Shown: positions 46,504-55,230 of the stretch, one piece after another
How the letters are laid out: each line of letters starts with the position of its first letter
Position numbering within the stretch: the stretch's first letter is position 1
Assembly: GCF_000407445.1 (NCBI RefSeq)
Contig: NZ_ASWB01000001.1
Location: 1,199,042-1,263,041 of the forward strand
Source: Enterococcus moraviensis ATCC BAA-383
GTDB lineage: Bacteria; Bacillota; Bacilli; Lactobacillales; Enterococcaceae
DNA: 64,000 bases
Reading direction: 5' to 3'
Translations under genes and position numbers: made by a program
Notes under the pieces: generated by a model
What the model was told of the DNA's origin: nothing
Database searches by the model: none
What the model saw: the letters and a program-made list of their open reading frames with translations, nothing else

Positions 46504-46824
46504 TTATGCGTTATCCATGCGACGATATAAATCAATGATTTCTTTCGCTAGATCCGTAAAAGCGATTGATGTCATCAAGTGGTCTTGACTATGAACCGTC
46601 AATAACGTTACTTGAATGTGGTTTCCTTGTGCTTCTTGCGTTAGCATTCCTGTTTGAGAATGATGTGCTTGAACCAAAGATTCTTCTGCATCTACGATTT
46701 TTTGGTCAGCTAGTTCAAAATTACCTGCTTTCGCTGCTGCTATCGCTTCCATTGCATCGCTTTTAGCATTGCCTCCATACATGATTAATCCCATTACTGC
46801 TTCTAAATTTTGTTGATCTTCCAT
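46504..46824 (-). CDS. PTS lactose/cellobiose-type EIIA (copy 2)
   Basis: 106 residues, identical to copy 1 except Asn-35 for Asp, Val-44 for Ala, and the last residue Ala for Glu. His-78 is kept. The ATG at 46822-46824 follows GGAG 9 nt upstream; a longer in-frame start overlaps that site. It lies 31 bp after EIIB copy 2. Confidence 0.95.
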   Translation of the reverse strand: MEDQQNLEAVMGLIMYGGNAKSDAMEAIAAAKAGNFELADQKIVDAEESLVQAHHSQTGMLTQEAQGNHIQVTLLTVHSQDHLMTSIAFTDLAKEIIDLYRRMDNA

Positions 46825-46855
46825 AATTAAACGCTCCATTCATTTTTTATTTTAC

Positions 46856-47176
46856 TTATTTGTCCATTAAAGATAGTGCTTGGTCTAATACTTTTTCGCC
46901 ATTCATCATACCGTAATCTGACATGTTGATCACATCAAATGGAATGCCTTTAGGGGCTAATTTTTGTTCGAATTGAGCCTTCATGAAACGCACTTGCGGG
47001 CCTAAAAGTAATACGTTTACATCCTTGGCTTCTAAGTTGTTATCTGCATCTGATGCGGATACTGCAAAGATATCTGCTTCCATTCCACGATCCTCTGCTG
47101 CTTTTTGCATCTTTGTTACCAATAAACTTGTACTCATTCCTGCTGAACATACTAACATAATTGTTTTTTTAGCCAT
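46856..47176 (-). CDS. PTS lactose/cellobiose-type EIIB (copy 2)
   Basis: 106 residues, identical to copy 1 except Ala for Ser in VRFMKAQ and LeuSer for IleAla in DQALSLMDK. Cys-10 is kept. The start at 47174-47176 follows AGGAGGAG and matches copy 1; the open frame runs further upstream across the promoter but without coding support. First gene of operon 2. Confidence 0.95.
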   Translation of the reverse strand: MAKKTIMLVCSAGMSTSLLVTKMQKAAEDRGMEADIFAVSASDADNNLEAKDVNVLLLGPQVRFMKAQFEQKLAPKGIPFDVINMSDYGMMNGEKVLDQALSLMDK

Positions 47177-47224
47177 TGTTGCCACTCCTCCTAATTTCAC
47201 TATTATCCTTACACGTTTATATAA

Positions 47225-47240
47225 GCAAGAAGCGTGCCAA
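47225..47240 (-). promoter_or_regulatory. Sigma-54 promoter of PTS operon 2
   Basis: On the minus strand TTGGCACGCTTCTTGC matches the -24/-12 consensus almost perfectly, about 49 bp before EIIB copy 2. Confidence 0.95.
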
Positions 47241-47246
47241 AAAAAA

Positions 47247-47285
47247 TATAGACCAAATCCTATGATAAGTAGATTTTGGTCTATA
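47247..47285 (-). promoter_or_regulatory. Inverted repeat at the operon 2 promoter
   Basis: Arms TATAGACCAAATC and GATTTTGGTCTATA with a 12-nt spacer, the same element as at 43429-43469. The spacer sequence differs while the arms are kept, which argues that the arms are functional. Confidence 0.7.
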
Positions 47286-47290
47286 CATTT

Positions 47291-47325
47291 TGTGTACACA
47301 CTATTATTTTTCGAAATACACACTA
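47291..47325 (-). promoter_or_regulatory. Upstream activator site, PTS operon 2
   Basis: TGTGTACACACTA, then TTTTTCG, then TACACACTA, as in operon 1. It ends 1 bp before the stop codon of the activator gene. Confidence 0.65.
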
Positions 47326-47326
47326 A

Positions 47327-50041
47327 TCATTTTTGCTTATAATCTGTGATTGCTTCGATTCTATTTTCCAAAAATAATTCTGTAAGATGTGCAATGTCTG
47401 ACTCGGTAAACGTGACACGATAGGCTTTTTCGATCACCATTAGATTAGTTCTAGTAACATCTGTCTCTAAACGGTACTTTTTCATGAACTGAGCTAGGTG
47501 TTCAAATTCTTTTGATTTTTCACCTTTTAATATAGCATCCACTAAAAACGCTAGATGAATCACAATCCCTGCATCAACCCCGGGTTCTACAATAATATGC
47601 ATATCCGTTTGAATCTGATGGATCGTTTTTTGCAGCATCACAATCAATTTTTGTAAAGAATCAACTGCAGTGATTGTTCCTCCCAAAGATTTTACGATTT
47701 TTTCAGTTGGTACTTCATCGCCTGCAATTCGTTTTAACACATTTAATTTTTCATCATCAAAAATATCATACGCTGAGAAAAACGGAATATTTTGATATTC
47801 AACATCGACCGTTCCGGCAATTGCTTTAATTTCATACTCTTCCATTAAACTGTCGATGTGTTTTTTAAAGGCTTCACGTTCTAAAAACTGCATTTGGATA
47901 ATTTCCACCTTATTTTCATCGATGACAGGCAAAATACGTTGATATAACTTCGCAGCAACGCCTTCTCCAGTGAAGCAGGTGACGACGACCGCTTTTTTGA
48001 CCTCATCTCGATTTTGTGGACTCGTTCTAAATTGCTCTCTGATAATACTTTCAAATGACATTTGAATATTTTGATAGATATCTTCTAAGCTACGTCCAAC
48101 ACTAGCCATACGAATTGCTTCTAAAACAATCATAGTACTCGTCATGGTGATGGCTTTCGTACGAATTCCTGTTTCCTCATAAATCAAATTACCAAATGAA
48201 TTCAACGAACCCATATCTGTCAAAAGTAACATACCATTCACTAATTTTTCACGATGTTCCACTACAAAACTTTTTAATTGTTCATACATCGTTTGAACTT
48301 CCATCGTCAGTGGCATGTTCATGGCAACGCCTGTTTCTGTTCCTAGTAATTCTTGGGCGGTTTTTAACATACTTGAAGCAGTTGAATCACCATGCATCAA
48401 CACCACTACACCAACATTATTCTCATGAACTTTTTCTTTACTGCCAACATTGATCGACAAAAACATACTGATAAAACCAATTTCATCAAAAGGTATTTCA
48501 ATATTATTTTCTTCTTCAATGATTGCTGATAAATCCATTGCAACTTGAAATTCTTTTTTCATTTTTTTTCGAACATTGTTTAAGTTTGGATGAACGATGA
48601 CATGACCTTCTCTAACACGGTCGATCGTACTTTGTAAATGTAGCGCAAAAGCAAAACGAGCTTTTTCATTGTATGTGCGTTCTAATCGTTTTTCTGCAAT
48701 ATCATATAGACGATCTGTGAGTTTCCAAATTGGCTCTGGTAGTAATTCTTTATGCACCGGATTTTGCGTCAATTCATCCACATAGGTTTGAAAATAGGCA
48801 TCCATATCACTAGAAATCAGCTGTTCCAAATTGACATTTTCCAATTCATTCGCTGATAAGGTAGCTACTTTTTCTTCTATCTCATTGTAAACTTGCATAT
48901 CACGAGCTGGATCTTGAGACCAAACCACTTCATTAGTGCCAGGTTCAAAACTCAAATAATTGCTTTTACTATCCACAAAACGATCTAAACGATCCGAAAC
49001 TTCTTTGATTTTTAATAATCCTTTTTGTACTTGAAGAGGCAGATCACGTTTTTGAATGACTAAACTAGATTCATTGTGCGTACGGTAATGGAGGAAAGAT
49101 TTCGCGCAAACGAGTTTTAAATCTCGTTTAACTTGTCCAATATTTCCTTCAGCATCATATAGCATAAATGCTAAGATCGCTTCTCTTTTGATATCGATAC
49201 GTTGGTTTAAACGATTTGCTTCTTGTTTGATAAACAAAGAGATAATATCATAACGCTCATCCAACGAACGAGAATCTAATGAAGGCAACGTGATTGCCAT
49301 TGGAATTCTACGATTAAATGTTGTCAAAAAGCTCTCTGAAGATTCCGTCGTTGCACCAATGATTTGAACAGATGCTTCGTATGTTTGCCCACTTTCTCCA
49401 AGCGGGCGGTAAATGCCTTTGTCAATAAATGTGAATAACATCTCTTGACCTTCTGGCGGTAAGCGGTGAATTTCATCAAGGAAAAGAATTCCTCCGTCAG
49501 CTTTTGACATCAACCCTGGGCTGTCTTCATTCGCTCCTGTATAGGCTCCTTTTTTCACACCAAAAATATGACCAAAAAGTAATTGAGGATTTTGAGCGTA
49601 GTCTGCACAGTTAAATGAAACAAAGGGAGCATCTGGTGCCAACGTTTTTGAATCAACCGCAAAATGGTACATACATTCTGCAAATAATGATTTCCCTGTT
49701 CCAGTTTCACCAAAGATAATAGTATGTAAGCCTCGCGGTGGATATAAAATCGCCGCTTTAGCCTGTTGAATGCTAACTTTTAATGAATCATGCGCTCCCA
49801 CTAAGTTATCAAATGTTACCTCGCTCGAATTGTCTACATGTACTTTTTCTTCTTCTGTTACAGCCGAATAGATGACTGGACGTCCATCGCTTTTAATAAT
49901 TTTTCGTTCTTTGAATAATTCACTTAAATAACGGCTGGCATTGCTTCGATCGATCGTCAGTTCACGTGCAACCTCTGCTGCTGTCATTCCTTGTTTTTTT
50001 GCTTCTAAAACCGTTAAAATCTCGTCTTTTCTCGATTTCAT
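47327..50041 (-). CDS. Sigma-54-dependent PRD activator (LevR/CelR type)
   Basis: 904 residues. N-terminal winged helix (about 1-60), then an AAA+ domain with Walker A GETGTGKS (about 108), the sigma-54 contact loop GAYTGA and Walker B GGILFLDEIHRL. Next come a PRD (around 460-540), an EIIA-Man-like domain (GVVVLMHGDS, about 545), an EIIB-like segment, and a second PRD near 815 (VDAGIVIHLAFLVD). PTS phosphorylation of PRD histidines usually tunes such proteins to sugar supply. Three sigma-54 promoters lie just downstream, so it almost certainly drives this PTS island. RpoN must be encoded elsewhere. Confidence 0.95.
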   Translation of the reverse strand: MKSRKDEILTVLEAKKQGMTAAEVARELTIDRSNASRYLSELFKERKIIKSDGRPVIYSAVTEEEKVHVDNSSEVTFDNLVGAHDSLKVSIQQAKAAILYPPRGLHTIIFGETGTGKSLFAECMYHFAVDSKTLAPDAPFVSFNCADYAQNPQLLFGHIFGVKKGAYTGANEDSPGLMSKADGGILFLDEIHRLPPEGQEMLFTFIDKGIYRPLGESGQTYEASVQIIGATTESSESFLTTFNRRIPMAITLPSLDSRSLDERYDIISLFIKQEANRLNQRIDIKREAILAFMLYDAEGNIGQVKRDLKLVCAKSFLHYRTHNESSLVIQKRDLPLQVQKGLLKIKEVSDRLDRFVDSKSNYLSFEPGTNEVVWSQDPARDMQVYNEIEEKVATLSANELENVNLEQLISSDMDAYFQTYVDELTQNPVHKELLPEPIWKLTDRLYDIAEKRLERTYNEKARFAFALHLQSTIDRVREGHVIVHPNLNNVRKKMKKEFQVAMDLSAIIEEENNIEIPFDEIGFISMFLSINVGSKEKVHENNVGVVVLMHGDSTASSMLKTAQELLGTETGVAMNMPLTMEVQTMYEQLKSFVVEHREKLVNGMLLLTDMGSLNSFGNLIYEETGIRTKAITMTSTMIVLEAIRMASVGRSLEDIYQNIQMSFESIIREQFRTSPQNRDEVKKAVVVTCFTGEGVAAKLYQRILPVIDENKVEIIQMQFLEREAFKKHIDSLMEEYEIKAIAGTVDVEYQNIPFFSAYDIFDDEKLNVLKRIAGDEVPTEKIVKSLGGTITAVDSLQKLIVMLQKTIHQIQTDMHIIVEPGVDAGIVIHLAFLVDAILKGEKSKEFEHLAQFMKKYRLETDVTRTNLMVIEKAYRVTFTESDIAHLTELFLENRIEAITDYKQK

Positions 50042-50080
50042 GGATAGCCTCCTTAAATCTGACGTTCTTTCTTATTTTGA

Positions 50081-51361
50081 TTATTCAGTTTTAGACGGTT
50101 TACGTCTAGCCCCTTTATTTTTGTTGTTTTTTGGCCGCTTTTTAGGTTTAGCAGCTTGCTTGTTTGGTGCTATTTTTTCTGCTTTTTCTTTTTTAGGTGT
50201 CGCAGTTGGATTTATATTTTTTTCATCTGCTGCGCCTTTTTCTTTTCTAGTTAAATGGATGGCGCCATCATATAGAAAAATTTCTTTTGATGGACGTTCT
50301 ATTTTTTTCATTAATCGTTGATAATCTCTTTTTGTTGCATCGTTGACAAAGGTGATCACCGAGCCAGCTGCACCCATTCGGCCAACTCGTCCAGAGCGGT
50401 GGATATAGCTCTCTTCAGACAAAGGAACTTCGGCGTTGACAACAAATGGAATTGCCTCAAAATCTAATCCTCTAGCTGCAATATCTGTCGTTAAAAGCAT
50501 TACTGCTCGTTTTTTAGCGAATTGATCGATCGCTAATTTGCGTAATGTTTTATTTTGATCTGAAGCAAGTCCAACTACTGACACCCCTTCATAAATCAGT
50601 TTCTCTTCTACTGAACCTAAATCAGCAACTTGATTGAAGAAAACCATTGCACGAAAATCTGATGTATAAGCTAAACTTCTTAAATAATCACTTTTTTTTC
50701 TAGGAGACAATGCCATAAAATAATGGTTTACAACACCACTTGATCGGTCTTCATCTGTTACATCAATAATCGTTAGTTGTTCTGTTAATTTTTGTGCTTC
50801 TTCCGCTACACGATCAGCAGTTGCCGAATAAAAAACTAACTGAAATTCTGTTGGTGCACTCGCTAGAATTTGTTTAGTCAAGTTTAGTTCTTTTTCATGG
50901 AACAATTGATCGACCTCATCCATTATCACCGTTTGTAGCAAATGGCTTTTGATTTTCTTTGTTTTGATGAGTTCTAGTACACGACCAGGAGTTCCGACTA
51001 ATATTTCAGGTTTCTTTTTTAATTTTTCGATTTGACGTCCGACATTAGCGCCACCAATCAAGCTTTGTGTTTTCAATTGAAGCAGCGATGCCCAATCACG
51101 AACTACTTGACTGATTTGTACGGCTAATTCTTGTGAAGGTGCCAAAATCAATAATTGACTTCCTTGATCTTTTTCTACATTTAAGAGTAGAGGTAACACA
51201 TAAGCTAAGGTTTTACCTGAACCAGTTGGGGAAATACCTAAAACATTTTCTCTTTCTTTTAGAGGTTGGAAACTTTTTTCTTGAATCATTGATGGCTCGC
51301 TAAAACCAGAAGCCTGCCAATGTTCTTGCCAAGCTTCTGGTAAATTTTTAATAAATGTCAT
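50081..51361 (-). CDS. DEAD-box-type RNA helicase with DEVD motif
   Basis: 426 residues with the helicase motifs in order: Q-motif region (SGFSEPSMIQ), SPTGSGKT, APSQELA, GTPGRVLEL, DEVD in place of DEAD, SAT, then in the second lobe LLTTDIAARGLDF and HRSGRVGRMG. The last 40 residues are Lys/Arg-rich and probably bind RNA. YfmL-like helicases used in ribosome assembly or cold adaptation are the closest type I can name. It is 26 bp downstream of the oxidoreductase gene and 39 bp before the activator gene. Confidence 0.9.
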   Translation of the reverse strand: MTFIKNLPEAWQEHWQASGFSEPSMIQEKSFQPLKERENVLGISPTGSGKTLAYVLPLLLNVEKDQGSQLLILAPSQELAVQISQVVRDWASLLQLKTQSLIGGANVGRQIEKLKKKPEILVGTPGRVLELIKTKKIKSHLLQTVIMDEVDQLFHEKELNLTKQILASAPTEFQLVFYSATADRVAEEAQKLTEQLTIIDVTDEDRSSGVVNHYFMALSPRKKSDYLRSLAYTSDFRAMVFFNQVADLGSVEEKLIYEGVSVVGLASDQNKTLRKLAIDQFAKKRAVMLLTTDIAARGLDFEAIPFVVNAEVPLSEESYIHRSGRVGRMGAAGSVITFVNDATKRDYQRLMKKIERPSKEIFLYDGAIHLTRKEKGAADEKNINPTATPKKEKAEKIAPNKQAAKPKKRPKNNKNKGARRKPSKTE

Positions 51362-51387
51362 AGTTATCCTTTCCTTGTTGAAACTGT

Positions 51388-52389
51388 TTATTCTTTATCT
51401 GCATCAAAAACGATGCCTGCACTTTTTCTTAGTGTTGTTAGGACTTTATTTACATTGCGGGACAGTTCTACCCATTCTTCATACCGAGCGCCCATAGTCA
51501 AATCATTCGGATTCTCAAGAATATCTGCAAAATCACGTGCTTCTTCGATCATTGGGTTTTCTTCAGTTGTTATATCTAATATATCGCGTTCTTGATGGTT
51601 ACGATCATGAAATTCTGCTTTAGAGATGGTATTTACACTATCTAAAATCAACGTACCGCCATCAAAGTAAATTTCAGAATCTAAGAAAGAATCTGCATTT
51701 TTTCCGGTCTGTAAGGTAACATCAAATAGATCGTATCTTAAAATAGCTGTACCGATTCCGTCTACATCTGTTGGCAGTTTTCTGGCGAAATAATGACTTT
51801 CATTCGGCATACCAAACCATCCTACAGCAGCATAAACTAAATACACGCCAAGATCCGCCATAGCGCCTCCTGAAAAATGAGGCGAAAAGATATTTGGTTC
51901 TTGACCATCAAGTACTTGGTCATATCGTGAAGAGTATTTCATATAGGTGAAATTTGCACCCAGTATTTGATTTTTAAGTGGCAATAAATCGCCAATTTTT
52001 TTGAAACTTTTCTCATGGATATTGCGAGCAGCTTCAAAAAAGAAGACTTTTTGCTGATTTGCAAGCGTAATGATTTCCGCCATTTCTTCTGGCGTTGAAA
52101 AAGCTGGCTTTTCAACTATAATATTTTTCCCTGCCAAAATCCCTTGCTTCGCTTGTTCAAAATGAAGGGAATTAGGAGAGGCAATGTAAACTGTATCCAT
52201 ATGTGCAATACCAAAAAATGTTTTTAAATCCGTTGCATATTCAACATCACCATACTCTTCACCAAACTTTTGCGCTGTTTCTAATTTGCGTGAATAGACT
52301 GCTGTCAAATCATAGCGATTTGTTTCCAATGCTGCTTTGACGAATTGATGGCTAATCCAGTTTGTTCCAATAATACCTAAGTGAATCAT
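51388..52389 (-). CDS. Gfo/Idh/MocA family oxidoreductase
   Basis: About 333 residues. N-terminal NAD(P)-binding fold (IHLGIIGTNWISHQF) and the signature EKPAFSTPEE near residue 95, then the beta-sheet domain (SRYDQVL, GGAMADLGVYLVYA). Substrate unknown; relatives oxidise sugars or dihydrodiols. The ATG at 52387-52389 is preferred over an upstream in-frame GTG because the GAGGG site is at normal distance. It lies 8 bp after sfsA. Confidence 0.88.
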   Translation of the reverse strand: MIHLGIIGTNWISHQFVKAALETNRYDLTAVYSRKLETAQKFGEEYGDVEYATDLKTFFGIAHMDTVYIASPNSLHFEQAKQGILAGKNIIVEKPAFSTPEEMAEIITLANQQKVFFFEAARNIHEKSFKKIGDLLPLKNQILGANFTYMKYSSRYDQVLDGQEPNIFSPHFSGGAMADLGVYLVYAAVGWFGMPNESHYFARKLPTDVDGIGTAILRYDLFDVTLQTGKNADSFLDSEIYFDGGTLILDSVNTISKAEFHDRNHQERDILDITTEENPMIEEARDFADILENPNDLTMGARYEEWVELSRNVNKVLTTLRKSAGIVFDADKE

Positions 52390-52397
52390 GTTTACCC

Positions 52398-53138
52398 TCA
52401 CCTTTCTGAATTTGGATCTTCAAACGTTTTTGTGACATCAAATGGTACCTGATGTTCTATTGCTATTGTATCAGGAGTGACCAAACAATTGTAAGTAATG
52501 ACGCTTAGCCCTTGGTGTTGTCCTAATAAAATCATTTCCGCTAAAGCTGGCTGCATCGTTGTATGAATCGTTGCAGCTTCGATTTTTTCAAACTGAGCAA
52601 CAAATAACACATAACTTTGATAGCCTTCATTCATAGCTTCGATCAATTCCGTCACATGTTTCAAGCCGCGCAGTGTTGGGGCGTCTGGAAATGCTCCTAA
52701 AGCATGATTTTCTAAAGTCATTCCTTTCACTTCAACGAAGGCTTGATTCCCAGTGTCCGTTTCTACTAGTATATCAAATTGTGACTGGGCAAATCGTTTT
52801 TCGCGTTTTACCGAAACAATGTTTCCTTTTAAACCTGGTAAAATAATTACGCCGTCTTGAATTGCTTGAGCAGCCAGTGCATTTGGCACTTGGCTATCAA
52901 TGTTAAACCAAGCCTTATTCTTTTTAACAGCGATTAAGTCATAGTCTGTTTTTCTCTTTGGAGAAGGCTGGTACGACAAAGCGACTTCCACTTCTGGATG
53001 AAATAGTTCTTTACATCGCCCAGTATTTTTGACATGAACCGTTACCATTTCACCCGTCTCTTGTAAACGGCACTCAGCTATAAAGCGATTTGGTCTATTC
53101 ATAAAATGTGCTAGATGCACGTTTGGATATGTAATCAT
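52398..53138 (-). CDS. sfsA: SfsA family protein
   Basis: 246 residues of normal SfsA length with the blocks RFIAECRLQETGE, VHVKNTGRCKELF, YDLIAVKK and FVEVKGMTLE. SfsA is a DNA-binding or nuclease-like protein first linked to maltose metabolism in E. coli; its true role is unclear. The FVEVKGMT core resembles a restriction-nuclease-type active site. First gene of a short run through the oxidoreductase and helicase genes. Confidence 0.93.
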   Translation of the reverse strand: MITYPNVHLAHFMNRPNRFIAECRLQETGEMVTVHVKNTGRCKELFHPEVEVALSYQPSPKRKTDYDLIAVKKNKAWFNIDSQVPNALAAQAIQDGVIILPGLKGNIVSVKREKRFAQSQFDILVETDTGNQAFVEVKGMTLENHALGAFPDAPTLRGLKHVTELIEAMNEGYQSYVLFVAQFEKIEAATIHTTMQPALAEMILLGQHQGLSVITYNCLVTPDTIAIEHQVPFDVTKTFEDPNSER

Positions 53139-53163
53139 TGTAACACCCTTTCTTCAAAACAAT

Positions 53164-53193
53164 ACCATATTTTAGCGGAAAAAGCATCGTCAA
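53164..53193 (-). promoter_or_regulatory. Candidate promoter of sfsA
   Basis: On the minus strand TTGACG and TATGGT are 18 bp apart, 26 bp before the sfsA start. Confidence 0.5.
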
Positions 53194-53324
53194 ACTTTTC
53201 GAAGAATGCTTTCACTATATAATAAAAACTAGGGCCCATTATTTCAATTTACTTTGCAGGAGGAGGGACTTCATTAAGTTTTTTTATAGGAAACGATTTT
53301 CGAATAGTTTGTTTTTTAATTTCG

Positions 53325-53333
53325 TGCTATGAT
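53325..53333 (+). promoter_or_regulatory. Extended -10 promoter of the DUF4828-like gene
   Basis: TGCTATGAT fits the TGn-TATAAT extended -10 form; no good -35 is seen. The ribosome site GGAGGAG follows. Confidence 0.45.
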
Positions 53334-53355
53334 TGTTTTGGAGGAGAACATTATT

Positions 53356-53754
53356 ATGAAAAAACATTGGTCATTATTTTTAGGTGCATCACTAATTACG
53401 GGTATTGCTGGTTCATTGTTCTTGAAAAAGAAACAAGGAAATCAGCAGATCGATTCAGATAGTCCTAATTTATATAATCGTTATTTGGGTAACTGGTGGT
53501 TTGTTAATAAAGTCAAAGCCACACAACATACATTAAAAATCGAAGATGATCTGCAAATCATTATCGATGGTAAAAATTTACGTTACATGTTAGTCGAATT
53601 AACGAGCAAACGCTTAGTCGCTCAAGATGAGTATGGGTACCACCTAATCATTCAATGCCTGAATGATAAACCTGCTTCGTTATATGATGAAGCAGATGAT
53701 GCTACGTACGTTTTAGAGGCAACTGATTCTTTGGATTGCCCAACTGAAAAATAA
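53356..53754 (+). CDS. DUF4828-like membrane-anchored protein
   Basis: 132 residues: an N-terminal hydrophobic anchor (HWSLFLGASLITGIAGSLFL) and a small beta-rich domain (YLGNWWFVNKVKATQHTLKI, then LRYMLVELTSKRLVAQDEYGYHLII). The start at 53356 follows GGAGGAG with 9-nt spacing; an in-frame ATG nine codons earlier overlaps that site. I recall DUF4828 proteins from Lactobacillales, without known function. Single-gene unit. Confidence 0.78.
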   Translation: MKKHWSLFLGASLITGIAGSLFLKKKQGNQQIDSDSPNLYNRYLGNWWFVNKVKATQHTLKIEDDLQIIIDGKNLRYMLVELTSKRLVAQDEYGYHLIIQCLNDKPASLYDEADDATYVLEATDSLDCPTEK

Positions 53755-53757
53755 AAG

Positions 53758-53793
53758 AAGCGATCTTCATATTAAGTTTATGAGGATCGCTTT
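53758..53793. terminator. Bidirectional terminator
   Basis: The stem AGCGATC..TCAT/ATGA..GATCGCT is followed by TTTTTTATTTT on the plus strand. It ends the DUF4828-like gene and, in the opposite direction, the his operon. Confidence 0.85.
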
Positions 53794-53810
53794 TTTATTT
53801 TCGGGTCATT

Positions 53811-54122
53811 TTAAAGTTCATCAATTGGCTTACGTTCTTCTGTCTTACTCAATTTTCCTTCTCGTTTATTTAATTCTACTCTGATTTCGTCTAATGAAAT
53901 GCCTTGTTCTACCAATAGAACCAACATGTGGTAGATCAAATCAGAGGTTTCACACACAAGTTCAGCTGGATCATTTTTTGCCGCAATGATCACTTCAGCG
54001 GCCTCTTCTCCAACCTTTTTTAAAATTTTATCTAAGCCTTGACTGAATAGATAATTTGTATACGATCCTTCTTTAGGTTGTTTTTTACGCGCTTGTATTT
54101 CTTCATAAAGTGCCTCGATCAT
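53811..54122 (-). CDS. hisE: Phosphoribosyl-ATP pyrophosphohydrolase
   Basis: 103 residues, all-alpha MazG-like fold with the metal-binding helix KVGEEAAEVIIAAK at about 37-50 and the partner helix ETSDLIYHMLVLL. It removes pyrophosphate from phosphoribosyl-ATP in the second step of histidine synthesis. Stand-alone, not fused to HisI as in enterobacteria. Last gene of the operon, 50 bp after hisI. Confidence 0.96.
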   Translation of the reverse strand: MIEALYEEIQARKKQPKEGSYTNYLFSQGLDKILKKVGEEAAEVIIAAKNDPAELVCETSDLIYHMLVLLVEQGISLDEIRVELNKREGKLSKTEERKPIDEL

Positions 54123-54172
54123 GTCCCTTACCTCCTTAGTTTATCTTCTTCCCAAAAGACTAGCCTACAATG

Positions 54173-54478
54173 CTAGATAATAACATTGAAAAAACAACTA
54201 TGCTTACCTGTATGACAAGCTGGACCTGTTTGTTCAACAGTGATTAGCAAGGTATCTTTATCGCAGTCTGTAACAATTCTTTTTACTTTTTGGCAATGAC
54301 CACTTGTCTCTCCTTTGTTCCATAATCGTTGACGAGATCGAGAATAAAACCAAGTTTTACCTGTTTCAAGCGTCTTCTGATAACTTTCCTCATTCATATA
54401 AGCCAACATCAGTACGTCATTTGTTTTTTCTTCTATAATAATTGCAGGTAACAATCCATCCTTAAAATTAGGTTTCAT
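54173..54478 (-). CDS. hisI: Phosphoribosyl-AMP cyclohydrolase
   Basis: 101 residues with the metal motifs TDCDKDTLL and the cysteine cluster [10 protein letters not shown] at the C-terminus, plus [10 protein letters not shown]. It opens the purine ring of phosphoribosyl-AMP. The start overlaps the hisF stop by 4 bp. Confidence 0.96.
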   Translation of the reverse strand: MKPNFKDGLLPAIIIEEKTNDVLMLAYMNEESYQKTLETGKTWFYSRSRQRLWNKGETSGHCQKVKRIVTDCDKDTLLITVEQTGPACHTGKHSCFFNVII

Positions 54479-55230
54479 CGGCGCACCACCATTCCATGTT
54501 GTTCCAAGACTTCTTTCAATTCTGGAAGTTTTACTTCACCATAGTGGAAAATACTGGCAGCTAATGCCGCACTTACTTTCGTTTGCTCAAACACTTCTAT
54601 AATATCTTCTACATTACCACAGCCACCTGATGCGATCACTGGAACAGTGACAACTTGACAAACCGCTTGGTTCAAGGCAAGATCATAGCCTTTTTTTGTC
54701 CCATCCGCATCCATGCTTGTTAATAAAATTTCACCTGCACCTAAAGCGACCGCCTGCTGAGCCCATTCTATGGCATCTAATCCCGTATCTTCTCGTCCGC
54801 CTTTTATAAAAACATGCCACGAGTCACCCGTTCGTTTGGCATCAATTGCGACAACGATACACTGTGAACCAAATTTTTCAGCTCCTGCCTGAATCAATTC
54901 TGGTTGTTGAATCGCTGCTGAATTAAGAGAAATTTTGTCAGCTCCTGCTTGTAGCATTTTTTTCATATCTGAAACAGTACGGATACCTCCACCTACCGTT
55001 AAAGGAATAAACACTTCTGCTGCCGTTCGTTCTACTACATCGATCATCGTCTCACGATCATCAATGGTAGCCGTAATATCTAGAAAAACCAGTTCGTCAG
55101 CCCCCTGTTCACCATACGCCTTAGCAATAGCTACAGGATCTCCTACATCTTGTAGATCAATGAAATTAACACCTTTAACTACTCGCCCATTTGTTACATC
55201 TAAGCAAGGAATAATACGTTTAGTCAGCAT
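54475..55230 (-). CDS. hisF: Imidazole glycerol phosphate synthase cyclase subunit
   Basis: A 251-residue TIM barrel with both catalytic aspartates, in [18 protein letters not shown] (Asp-11) and [10 protein letters not shown] (about 130), and the phosphate loops TVGGGIRT and ASGGCG. It forms the imidazole ring using ammonia from HisH. It overlaps hisA by 11 bp. Confidence 0.97.
   Translation of the reverse strand: MLTKRIIPCLDVTNGRVVKGVNFIDLQDVGDPVAIAKAYGEQGADELVFLDITATIDDRETMIDVVERTAAEVFIPLTVGGGIRTVSDMKKMLQAGADKISLNSAAIQQPELIQAGAEKFGSQCIVVAIDAKRTGDSWHVFIKGGREDTGLDAIEWAQQAVALGAGEILLTSMDADGTKKGYDLALNQAVCQVVTVPVIASGGCGNVEDIIEVFEQTKVSAALAASIFHYGEVKLPELKEVLEQHGMVVRR

Noticed and set aside
47177..47323. 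N-terminal extension of EIIB copy 2
   Set aside because: It crosses the sigma-54 promoter and the inverted repeat, and copy 1 starts at the equivalent of the shorter form.
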